Source of the DNA: Planctomycetota bacterium
Lineage (GTDB): Bacteria; Planctomycetota; UBA1135
Length of the DNA stretch: 6,978 nucleotides
Direction: 5' to 3'
Assembly: GCA_022447335.1 (NCBI GenBank)
Contig: JAKVCF010000122.1
Span: 1 to 6,978, forward strand
Position numbers and translations under genes: made by a program. Of the stretch, positions 1 through 6,653 are shown piece by piece. A model generated the notes under the pieces. That model saw only the letters and a list, made by a program, of their open reading frames with translations, did not search any database and was not told the origin of the DNA. How positions within the stretch are numbered: the first letter of the stretch is position 1; every line of letters starts with the position of its first letter.

Positions 1-482
1 CAGTACGCACCTCGCGTGCTAGTCGTGAAGCACGACCTGTCGACTACGCCTTTAAAAAGAAGGACCTCGTTACGAGCTACGCCGCGCGCACCATGCTGAT
101 GAGTGGCATCATCGTTGCGCTCTTCTTAGCGTATCACCTAATGCACTTCACCTTGGGGTGGGTGGACTTCGCTGGCAGTCATGTCAGCAAGCTTGGCGAG
201 CTTGAGCTCTACACCTTACAAGACGGAACTCAAGTTCCTAACGTCTACACCATGGTGATCAAAGCATTTCAGCACCCACTGACATCTATCACCTACGTGA
301 TCGCAAATTTGGTGCTCGCGCTACACCTGTCACATGGAGCGGCTTCGCTCTTCCAGACCTTGGGCCTACGCAACCGCAACAATGCTGCGACTTACGAAAA
401 ATTAGGCCTAGCCATCGGCGCAATCGTCGCCATCGGAAACTGCTCCATCCCACTCGCCATCCTCTTTGGAATCGTCGGTTAG
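1..482 (+). CDS. sdhC: Succinate dehydrogenase/fumarate reductase cytochrome b subunit, b558 family (5' partial)
   Basis: This is the membrane anchor of the B-type complex; it binds haem b and passes electrons between the iron-sulfur subunit and the quinone pool. The reading frame is open from base 3 to the TAG at 480-482, giving 159 visible residues, so the gene starts upstream of the window; the first ATG inside (93) is internal. Three hydrophobic segments are visible, at about residues 32-51, 93-118 and 133-158 of the visible part. They match helices III-V of the five-helix family, so helices I-II and roughly 60-80 residues are missing. His45 or His48 and His108 or His111 are candidate axial haem ligands. 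The long loop between the first two segments, ending in VPNVYTMVIKAFQHP, is typical of the b558 family (TIGR02046). No separate sdhD follows, as expected for B-type enzymes. The direction of catalysis cannot be read from sequence. Confidence 0.93.
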   Translation, partial: VRTSRASREARPVDYAFKKKDLVTSYAARTMLMSGIIVALFLAYHLMHFTLGWVDFAGSHVSKLGELELYTLQDGTQVPNVYTMVIKAFQHPLTSITYVIANLVLALHLSHGAASLFQTLGLRNRNNAATYEKLGLAIGAIVAIGNCSIPLAILFGIVG

Positions 483-486
483 GTGA
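481..486 (+). promoter_or_regulatory. Ribosome binding site of sdhA, overlapping the sdhC stop
   Basis: AGGTGA lies 7 bases before the ATG at 494 and shares its first two bases with the sdhC stop codon (TAG, 480-482). It supports 494 as the sdhA start and suggests that ribosomes ending sdhC can restart on sdhA. Confidence 0.6.
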
Positions 487-493
487 TACGCAG

Positions 494-2425
494 ATGAAAC
501 TCGACTCAAAGATCCCCGGCGGCCCAATCCAGAACAAGTGGACTGAACACCGCTTCAACATGAAGTTGGTAAACCCGGCCAATAAGCGGAAGTTTCGCGT
601 CATTGTGGTTGGCTCGGGCTTGGCCGGTGGAGCAGCTGCCGCGACGCTCGGTGAGCTCGGCTACAACGTCGACTGCTTCTGCTTCCAAGACAGTGCCCGT
701 CGCGCGCACTCGATCGCGGCACAGGGTGGCATCAACGCGGCAAAGAACTACCCAAACGATGGGGATTCGATATGGCGCCTGTTCTATGACACAGTCAAGG
801 GTGGAGACTACCGTGCACGCGAAGCCAACGTGTATCGACTAGCTGAAATATCGAGCAACATCATCGACACTTGTGTGGCGCAAGGCGTGCCCTTCGCACG
901 TGAATATGGCGGACTGCTCGACAACCGATCCTTTGGTGGCGCCCAAGTCTCTCGCACCTTCTATGCGCGCGGCCAAACAGGCCAGCAGCTGCTGATTGGA
1001 GCATACCAAGCGCTCTCTCGACAGGTCTCCAAGGGTTCTGTGACTATGCACACCCGCACAGAGCTGCAGGAGATTGTCGTCGTTGACGGGCATGCTCGGG
1101 GCATCATCACCCGCAATCTCGTGACGGGCAAGTTGACGCGACATGCGGCTGACGCAGTGCTTCTCTGCACCGGCGGATACGGCAATGTCTTTTACCTGTC
1201 GACCAATGCGATGGGCTCGAATGTGACGGCGGCAGTCAAAGCTTGGAAGAAGGGTGCTGGGTTCGCAAACCCCTGCTACACACAGATCCACCCAACTTGC
1301 ATCCCCGTCAGCTCAGAGCATCAGTCCAAGTTGACGCTGATGTCTGAATCGCTACGCTATGATGGTCGTGTATGGGTACCGAAGAAGAAGGGTGACACAC
1401 GAGCGCCGAATGTGATTCCAGAAGACGAGCGCGACTACTACCTGGAACGCCGCTATCCAAGCTTTGGCAACCTCGTGCCACGCGATGTCGCATCACGTGC
1501 GGCCAAAGAGCGCTGCGATGCTGGCTATGGCGTCGGGTCGACCGGACTGGCCGTCTACCTGGATTTCTCTGACGCGATTGATCGCCTTGGTGAAGACGCC
1601 GTACGTGCACGCTACGGAAACCTCTTCCATATGTACGAAAAGATCACCGCTGAGAACCCCTATAAGGTTCCTATGAAGATTTTCCCGGCGGTGCACTACA
1701 CCATGGGTGGACTGTGGGTCGACTACGAACTACAAACCACAGTGCCGGGCCTGTTCGCACTTGGCGAGTGCAATTTTAGTGACCACGGCGCCAACCGCTT
1801 AGGCGCTTCGGCACTCATGCAAGGCTTAGCCGACGGCTACTTCGTCGCCCCATACACAGTAGGCCACTACCTCGCCCAGCACGGATCGATGGGCGCAAGT
1901 GGGAAGGTGACAACTGATCACCCAGCCTTTGCTGAATCTGAAAATGCCCTGCGCGATCGGATCGACCGCTTAATGAACATTAACGGCAGCCAGTCAGTAG
2001 AGAGTTTTCATAAACGACTTGGCAAGATCATGTGGGATGAATGCGGCATGGCCCGCGACAAGTCCGGTCTTCGAGGCGCGATCGAAGACATCCAAGCCCT
2101 GCAGAAAGAATTCTGGTCGGATGTTTGTGTCCCAGGAAGCAAAGACGGCTGCAACCCTGAACTGGATAAGGCTGGGCGCGTTGCGGACTTCCTTGAGTTC
2201 GGCGAGCTAATGTGCCGCGACGCACTCATGCGTGAAGAATCTTGTGGGGGCCACTTCCGCAAGGAACACCAGACTGAAGATGGTGAAGCAAGGCGCGATG
2301 ATGACAACTACGCATTCGCGGGAGTTTGGGAATATCAAGGCGATGGCGATGGCGATGAGCCATCGTTGCACAAGGAAAACCTCGAGTTCGAGCATGTAAA
2401 GCTCACCACCCGTTCGTACAAGTAA
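494..2425 (+). CDS. sdhA: Succinate dehydrogenase/fumarate reductase flavoprotein subunit
   Basis: This is the catalytic subunit: succinate and fumarate are interconverted at a covalently bound FAD facing the cytoplasm. It has 643 residues, complete and of normal length for the B-type family. The N-terminal extension (about 1-34) precedes the Rossmann strand, with GSGLAG at 40-45. His72 in ARRAHSIAAQGG is the covalent FAD attachment site. Substrate and catalytic positions known from FrdA/SdhA are all present: His266 (HPTCIP), Glu285, Arg330 (RDVASR, the proton-shuttle Arg), His401 (HYTMGG) and Arg435 (NRLG). GECNFSDHGANRLGAS at 424-439 is the second FAD-binding stretch. The C-terminal helical domain holds the REESCGGHFR motif (580-589) typical of B-type enzymes. 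The start is set by the AGGTGA site 7 bases upstream. A short acidic GDGDGD run at 616-621 comes from a tandem hexamer and looks lineage-specific. Confidence 0.97.
   Translation: MKLDSKIPGGPIQNKWTEHRFNMKLVNPANKRKFRVIVVGSGLAGGAAAATLGELGYNVDCFCFQDSARRAHSIAAQGGINAAKNYPNDGDSIWRLFYDTVKGGDYRAREANVYRLAEISSNIIDTCVAQGVPFAREYGGLLDNRSFGGAQVSRTFYARGQTGQQLLIGAYQALSRQVSKGSVTMHTRTELQEIVVVDGHARGIITRNLVTGKLTRHAADAVLLCTGGYGNVFYLSTNAMGSNVTAAVKAWKKGAGFANPCYTQIHPTCIPVSSEHQSKLTLMSESLRYDGRVWVPKKKGDTRAPNVIPEDERDYYLERRYPSFGNLVPRDVASRAAKERCDAGYGVGSTGLAVYLDFSDAIDRLGEDAVRARYGNLFHMYEKITAENPYKVPMKIFPAVHYTMGGLWVDYELQTTVPGLFALGECNFSDHGANRLGASALMQGLADGYFVAPYTVGHYLAQHGSMGASGKVTTDHPAFAESENALRDRIDRLMNINGSQSVESFHKRLGKIMWDECGMARDKSGLRGAIEDIQALQKEFWSDVCVPGSKDGCNPELDKAGRVADFLEFGELMCRDALMREESCGGHFRKEHQTEDGEARRDDDNYAFAGVWEYQGDGDGDEPSLHKENLEFEHVKLTTRSYK
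2339..2356 (+). repeat. GGCGAT hexamer, three perfect tandem copies inside sdhA
   Basis: Three exact copies of GGCGAT encode Gly-Asp-Gly-Asp-Gly-Asp at SdhA residues 616-621, in the surface tail between WEYQ and the conserved LHKE stretch. The repeat is in frame, so changes in copy number would alter only this loop. Confidence 0.85.
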
Positions 2426-2437
2426 GGGGCAAGACGC

Positions 2438-3181
2438 ATGAAACTTTCTCTGCACGTCTGGCGTCAAGCCAACTCGAACGAAGCGGGTCGCATGGATCAA
2501 ATCACTGCGACGGACATAACCGAAGACATGTCCTTCCTGGAGATGCTCGACAAAGTAAATGAGGACCTGATTTGCGAAGGCAAGGAACCCATTGCTTTCG
2601 ATCATGATTGCAGGGAGGGCATCTGCGGCATGTGCTCACTGATGATTAACGGAGTTGCACACGGCCCGGAATCAGGAACCACAACCTGCCAACTCCACAT
2701 GCGAAGCTTCCGCGATGGAGATGCAATTTATATTGAGCCATGGCGCTCGCGCGCCTTCCCAGTGATCCGCGACTTGATGGTCGACCGCAGCTCTTTTGAT
2801 CGAGTAATGCAGGCTGGTGGATACATCTCAGTCAACACTGGCAACGCACAAGACGCTAACGCACTGCCTATCAAGAAAGCTGATGCGGACGCGGCTTTCG
2901 ATGCAGCCGCCTGTATCGGATGCGGCGCTTGTGTGGCAAGCTGTCCAAATGGATCTGCAATGCTCTTTGTCGCTGCTAAAGTTAACCACCTCGGCCGCCT
3001 ACCGCAGGGCCAGCCTGAGCGGAGTGAGCGAGTGAAAAAGATGGTCGACGCCATGGACGCCGAAGGCTTTGGCGCTTGCTCAAACCACTATGAGTGCGAA
3101 GCGGTCTGCCCGAAAGATATCCCAGCTGACACCATCGCGCGCATGAACCGAGATCACTTGAAAGCCTCGCTCTGCGATTAA
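2438..3181 (+). CDS. sdhB: Succinate dehydrogenase/fumarate reductase iron-sulfur subunit
   Basis: This electron-transfer subunit links the FAD of SdhA to the haem/quinone site of SdhC. It has 247 residues, complete. The N-terminal plant-type ferredoxin domain binds [2Fe-2S] through Cys58, Cys63, Cys66 (CREGICGMC) and Cys84. The C-terminal domain has CIGCGACVASCP at 159-170 and a second group, Cys214, Cys220 and Cys224. By analogy with E. coli SdhB, Cys159, 162, 165 and 224 hold [4Fe-4S] and Cys169, 214 and 220 hold [3Fe-4S]. The 6- and 4-residue spacings of the second group match. The stretch PWRSRAFPVIRDLMVDRSSFDR (101-122) is typical of the B-type subfamily. AAGGGG at 2424-2429 lies 8 bases before the ATG and overlaps the sdhA stop, giving a firm start. 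The gene is 12 bases after sdhA, in the same operon. Confidence 0.97.
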   Translation: MKLSLHVWRQANSNEAGRMDQITATDITEDMSFLEMLDKVNEDLICEGKEPIAFDHDCREGICGMCSLMINGVAHGPESGTTTCQLHMRSFRDGDAIYIEPWRSRAFPVIRDLMVDRSSFDRVMQAGGYISVNTGNAQDANALPIKKADADAAFDAAACIGCGACVASCPNGSAMLFVAAKVNHLGRLPQGQPERSERVKKMVDAMDAEGFGACSNHYECEAVCPKDIPADTIARMNRDHLKASLCD

Positions 3182-3186
3182 AAATC

Positions 3187-3807
3187 TTGGTGGAAATCGA
3201 AGCCAAACTGCAGGCGCCCAACCATCTTGCACTGCACCAACTCCCCGCAGCACTAGACGCAGAGGGCCTATACATCACCGATCCTGGATTGGTCTACTCG
3301 ACTGACCACTACCTCGATACTGATGACCTCCACTTACGCGCGATTGGCTGGGCATTGCGAGTACGTGATCTAGGCACTCGCAAGCTAGTAACGCTCAAGG
3401 CACTGCGCCCCATGCAAGGCGGCATTGCTAAGCGCGAAGAGCTTGAGGAGCCCGCCCCCAATGATCTCGGAACTGACTGGGTCTTCCCCTGTGGCACACT
3501 TGGAGGGCGCCTCAAAGAGCTAGCTGGTGGATATGAACTACGCCGCCTATTCGTGGTGGAGCAGACACGAAATATCTACAACGCGATTGGGCCGAATAAC
3601 TTCCAGATCGAAGTAAGTTCGGACGCCATTACCTGGCAAGGCGAAGGGGTGGAAGACAAAGCTTTCCAAGTCGAGCTCGAACTAAAGCTTGGCAATGAAG
3701 AACAGTTGCGCGGCCTCTATCTTCGCCTGCAAGAAGCGCTCGGCTGGAGCGGATCGCCCGAGTCCAAATACGAGCGCGGCTTACGCGTCGTCGGGCTGCT
3801 CACCTAA
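3187..3807 (+). CDS. CYTH-domain protein (triphosphate tunnel metalloenzyme family)
   Basis: This is a 206-residue protein of the CYTH superfamily (PF01928), whose members include class IV adenylate cyclases, thiamine triphosphatases and inorganic triphosphatases. They bind triphosphate and metal ions inside an eight-stranded beta tunnel. The hallmark ExExK is Glu3-Ile-Glu5-Ala-Lys7. Other charged tunnel positions are visible: YLDT (42-45), Arg58 and Arg60 (WALRVR), Lys71 (TLK), Arg83 and Glu85/Glu87, Arg120, Glu142 and Asp146, Glu163 and Glu165 (ELE), and Lys194 and Arg197 (SKYERG). No motif goes missing, so an active enzyme is likely, but the substrate cannot be decided from sequence. The start is uncertain: TTG at 3187 (used here) or GTG at 3190, giving MVEIEAK or MEIEAK; neither has a Shine-Dalgarno. 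It begins 5-8 bases after sdhB, so it is probably co-transcribed, with translation perhaps depending on ribosomes finishing sdhB. Confidence 0.88.
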   Translation: MVEIEAKLQAPNHLALHQLPAALDAEGLYITDPGLVYSTDHYLDTDDLHLRAIGWALRVRDLGTRKLVTLKALRPMQGGIAKREELEEPAPNDLGTDWVFPCGTLGGRLKELAGGYELRRLFVVEQTRNIYNAIGPNNFQIEVSSDAITWQGEGVEDKAFQVELELKLGNEEQLRGLYLRLQEALGWSGSPESKYERGLRVVGLLT

Positions 3808-3825
3808 AAAGTCGGCTTGACCTTC
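3806..3825 (-). terminator. Weak candidate terminator of the SDR-S46 unit
   Basis: Read on the minus strand, AAGGTC pairs with GACTTT around a 5-base AAGCC loop (six pairs, one a G-U wobble), and a run of five T's overlaps the 3' arm. It lies about 15 bases after the S46 stop, the right place for an end signal, but the stem is short and AT-rich. On the plus strand the same stem carries an A-C mismatch, so it would not serve the CYTH gene well. Confidence 0.25.
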
Positions 3826-3839
3826 TCACTTTGTCGACC

Positions 3840-5825
3840 TCATCCATCTCCGCCCCCGGTGCGGCGAGCAGCTACGCCCATCTCTTTAAGCAAACGTGGA
3901 GCTGGCCAAACTTCGCGCATCAGCCATAGCGCATAGCGAATGTCGACCGAGATGTTGCGACTGCGTGCGGAATTCCAGCCAAAGTCCCCTGCAACGTTTT
4001 CAAATACTCGGTCAAAGTTGAGGCCCACTAAGCGCCCTTTGCCGTCGACTACCGGCGAACCCGAGTTGCCACCTGTCGTATCACCGTCAGCCAGGAAGCA
4101 AATTGGAATGTCAAGCGCTGAAGGGTCATCGGAAACGGCTTTGAATATCTCAGCTGGAGCATCGAATTCGCCTTCTCCCGTGTGCTTCGCCAACATCCCG
4201 CGCACTGTCGTCAGCGGCGTGTGTAGCACTCCATCGCGTGGGCTGTATGCCTTCACGCTTGCCGTCGACAAGCGCAGAGTTGAGTTCGCATCGGGGTAGA
4301 ACTGCTGACCGCGCCACCCCTCCTGAGCTTCGATCCACAGCGCCCCTATCTCCTGACGTAAGCCAGCCTGGCGGTCGCGGAACATGCGCTGCTCGCCATA
4401 CTCCGGCTGCAGCAAACGCATCAGAGCAACTAGATCTCCATTACCCTCTTCCATCCACAGGTCGAAGGGCATGAGGCGCCCTTCTTCGGACAGCTCCCCA
4501 GCAATACGGAAGAGCACTGTCCGTACAGGATCGTCGACCAGAAGTAAGCCGGGCCCATCGGCACCCTCTTCATTCATCATCTTGCGCGCCTGTGACAGCG
4601 TGCGAGAGCGGCGCATGTTGTCGAGTACAAAGTCTTTACCCATGCGAGCCGCCTCGGATTCGTCAAGCTCTATCAGCCTCGCTAGCACATTGCCGTACTT
4701 CTTCTGACGGGAAGAATCTGCGTCAACCCAAGCCTGGAACTCGGCCTCCTCATGCTCTTTCTTTACAACTACTTGGTTGCGATCGAGCCCAAAGATCATG
4801 CCGCGAGCATTCTTTTCTACATTTGATAGTGACTTGATCGTTGAAGCCAAGCGTAGCTCATCCTCTTCGCTCTGCGCAGCCTCTTCCTCAAGCCCTGCGA
4901 TCATAGTTGAGTAAAGCTCAAGGCGGGCCGGGTAGAAGAACTCTTGGCGAACCGCGACCGCCGTTGAAGATAGATAACGCTGGGTGCGACCCGGATACCC
5001 CATGATCATGACAAATGAACCTTCGGTGGCGCCCTCTTCGCTTACCTCAAGATGGCGCGGAGGCAAGTAAGGCACATTATCTTCGCTGTAAGCTGCAGGC
5101 GCCCCCTCGGGAGAAACGTAGGCTCGGAAAAACGCGAAGTCTCCGGTGTGGCGTGGCCACATCCAGTTATCAGTATCACCTCCATACTCCCCAACCATGC
5201 GTGGCGGCGCATAGACCAAGCGTACGTCACGCAGCACGACGCGGTGAATGCGGCGCCAAATACGCCCATCAAAGTAAGGAACAACCCGCGCTTCTGAAAA
5301 TTCGCTCTTTGACTCGCGCTCAAGTTGGCGACGCTTGCGCTGCACCGCCCTGTGCCGCTCAGCCGGATCGTCGCCAGCAGCCTCGGCAACATCGTGAATA
5401 GCGTCCGTGACATCATCGTATCCGGTCACATAGCTGACCGACATGCCCGGCGCCGGGATCTCCTCTTCATAGCCCGCCGCAACAAATCCCTCTGCCAAGT
5501 AGTTCTGATCGACTGTACTAACACGGTTAATCGCGCTAAACCCACAGTGATGATTGGTCACCACCAACCCGTTCTCAGATACAAAACTCGCTGAACAGCC
5601 ATTCAAGTTAACTGCCGCCGAAAGCAGCCCTTCCTTGCCATCCCAAATTTCCTCAGCGCTCAATTCCAGGCCGCGCTCCTTTAGAGCGGCGAAGTCTAGC
5701 CCCTTAAGTTGCTCGGGTAGCCACTGGCCCTCGTCGGCACGCACCGCAAAGGGCGCGAAGGCGACAGCTACAGTCAACGCAGCGCCTACAGGTAGCCACG
5801 ACGGGAAACGAGAGTGCTTATTCAT
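3840..5825 (-). CDS. Secreted S46 dipeptidyl-peptidase, DPP11-like (Asp/Glu-specific predicted)
   Basis: S46 enzymes (PF10459) are chymotrypsin-fold serine exopeptidases that release dipeptides from the N-terminus of oligopeptides outside the cytoplasmic membrane. This one has 661 residues. A signal peptide is clear: basic start, hydrophobic core at about 11-28, and a likely cut after Ala30 (VRA/DE). The triad is His93 (TNHHC), Asp229 (HTGDF) and Ser588 (GGNSGSP). Cys77 and Cys94 probably form the disulfide flanking the catalytic His. Asn220-Trp221, Asn335 and Asp605 are candidate anchors for the substrate N-terminus. Arg606, 18 residues after the Ser, aligns with Arg673 of Porphyromonas DPP11, which selects acidic P1 residues; DPP7 has Gly there. 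The Asp-to-Ser interval is about 65 residues shorter than in known enzymes. The start overlaps the SDR stop by 4 bases (ATGA) and lacks a strong Shine-Dalgarno, suggesting coupled translation. The family assignment is secure and the specificity is inferred. Confidence 0.95.
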   Translation of the reverse strand: MNKHSRFPSWLPVGAALTVAVAFAPFAVRADEGQWLPEQLKGLDFAALKERGLELSAEEIWDGKEGLLSAAVNLNGCSASFVSENGLVVTNHHCGFSAINRVSTVDQNYLAEGFVAAGYEEEIPAPGMSVSYVTGYDDVTDAIHDVAEAAGDDPAERHRAVQRKRRQLERESKSEFSEARVVPYFDGRIWRRIHRVVLRDVRLVYAPPRMVGEYGGDTDNWMWPRHTGDFAFFRAYVSPEGAPAAYSEDNVPYLPPRHLEVSEEGATEGSFVMIMGYPGRTQRYLSSTAVAVRQEFFYPARLELYSTMIAGLEEEAAQSEEDELRLASTIKSLSNVEKNARGMIFGLDRNQVVVKKEHEEAEFQAWVDADSSRQKKYGNVLARLIELDESEAARMGKDFVLDNMRRSRTLSQARKMMNEEGADGPGLLLVDDPVRTVLFRIAGELSEEGRLMPFDLWMEEGNGDLVALMRLLQPEYGEQRMFRDRQAGLRQEIGALWIEAQEGWRGQQFYPDANSTLRLSTASVKAYSPRDGVLHTPLTTVRGMLAKHTGEGEFDAPAEIFKAVSDDPSALDIPICFLADGDTTGGNSGSPVVDGKGRLVGLNFDRVFENVAGDFGWNSARSRNISVDIRYALWLMREVWPAPRLLKEMGVAARRTGGGDG

Positions 5826-6595
5826 GCTTCAGATTCGGCGGGGACGCGTACGCACACCTCGGCAGGGCGTGCGCTTGGGTCAAAAGCGTAGCTAAGCAGA
5901 TGCTCAGCGACAAAAGAAGTGGTATTGAAAGCCTCGTTAGCTTTCATCTCATGGAACTTGTCCACCATCGGAAACTGTTCTGGCGTACTTGATCGAATTA
6001 AATCCTGCATAGCTGTATCGACAACTCCTGGCGCAACTGCATAGGCGCGCAGCCCTGTGTCGGCTTCTTCAAGTTGCACGGATTCGGTCAACCGATCGAG
6101 CCCAGCTTTGCCAGAACAGTAAGCCGACCAACCAGCGTACCCGCTCCAGGATGCGCCGCTAGAGATGTTGATTAGGCAGGCGTCCTGCGCAGCGCCAGAA
6201 GCTGCTACACGCTCGCGGTGAGCATGCACAAAAGCTCGCGTGCCAAGAAAAACTCCAATCAGATTAATGCTGAGGTGATTACGGAATTCCCCGAGATCGA
6301 TCTCTCGTAGTGGCGCAATCGGTTTGAGTATGCCAGCGTTGTTAATCCAGAGATCGACCGTGTTAAAGCGCTCGATTACGGCTGCAGAAAATGCCTTGAC
6401 GTCCACTTCGTCCTGAACATCAACGCGCGCTACCAAGGTGCGATCTTCGGCTTCGCGCGGCACAGGGCAATCTCCCCGCGCACACAGCGCGAGGTTCATC
6501 CCACGCGCGGCAAACTCAGCAGCTAGCCCAGCACCAATTCCGCGACTTGCGCCGGTAATGACCGCAGTTCGGCCATGCAGATGAGGAAGTGACAT
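5822..6595 (-). CDS. SDR oxidoreductase, sepiapterin/benzil reductase-like
   Basis: This is a classical short-chain dehydrogenase/reductase (PF00106) of 257 residues with this start, predicted cytoplasmic and using NAD(P)H on a carbonyl substrate. TGASRGIG at 14-21 is the dinucleotide loop. Arg18 and Arg40 favour NADPH. NNAG is at 85-88, and the catalytic set is Asn111, Ser146, Tyr159 and Lys163 (YCSGK). The C-terminal part (PGVVDTAMQ at 189-197, then RSS and FPMVDKFHEMK) resembles the sepiapterin reductase / (S)-benzil reductase (YueD) subgroup more than FabG. The true substrate is unknown. The ATG at 6595 puts the first beta strand at the usual position, preceded by AAGAAG with little spacing. 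In-frame ATGs at 6655 and 6676 would add 20-27 residues unlike the family and run over the start of gloA. It is the first gene of a unit with the S46 peptidase. Confidence 0.92.
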   Translation of the reverse strand: MSLPHLHGRTAVITGASRGIGAGLAAEFAARGMNLALCARGDCPVPREAEDRTLVARVDVQDEVDVKAFSAAVIERFNTVDLWINNAGILKPIAPLREIDLGEFRNHLSINLIGVFLGTRAFVHAHRERVAASGAAQDACLINISSGASWSGYAGWSAYCSGKAGLDRLTESVQLEEADTGLRAYAVAPGVVDTAMQDLIRSSTPEQFPMVDKFHEMKANEAFNTTSFVAEHLLSYAFDPSARPAEVCVRVPAESEA

Positions 6596-6653
6596 CTTCT
6601 TATTGTGACCGCGTGAGAGGACTCGTTCATGAAGATAGCCTAGAATCCTAGCC
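6596..6653. promoter_or_regulatory. Divergent promoter region between the SDR and gloA
   Basis: Only 58 bases separate the SDR start (6595, minus) from the gloA start (6654, plus), so promoters for both directions should lie here or reach into the genes. TAGAAT at 6641-6646 is a -10-like box for gloA, but no good -35 lies 16-18 bases upstream. CCTAG occurs twice (6639-6643 and 6647-6651). No clear minus-strand promoter was recognised. Confidence 0.3.

Noticed and set aside
839..1291. A 150-codon open frame on the minus strand inside sdhA, and several shorter antisense frames within sdhA, sdhB and the S46 gene
   Set aside because: They lie wholly opposite strongly conserved genes, show no recognisable motif, and are explained by the base composition of the coding strand.
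3014..3035. Repetitive GAGCGGAGTGAGCGAGTG stretch as a possible regulatory or mobile-repeat signature
   Set aside because: It is in-frame coding sequence for the PERSERVKK segment of SdhB, which fits the family alignment.
3811..3838. GTCG...CGAC inverted repeat in the convergent gap as a bidirectional terminator
   Set aside because: Only four contiguous pairs with a 20-base loop; the smaller hairpin at 3806-3825 is a better, though still weak, candidate.
6639..6651. CCTAG direct repeat spaced 8 bases apart as a regulator site
   Set aside because: Two five-base copies are too short to distinguish from chance, and the core CTAG is self-complementary, so no real dyad can be inferred.
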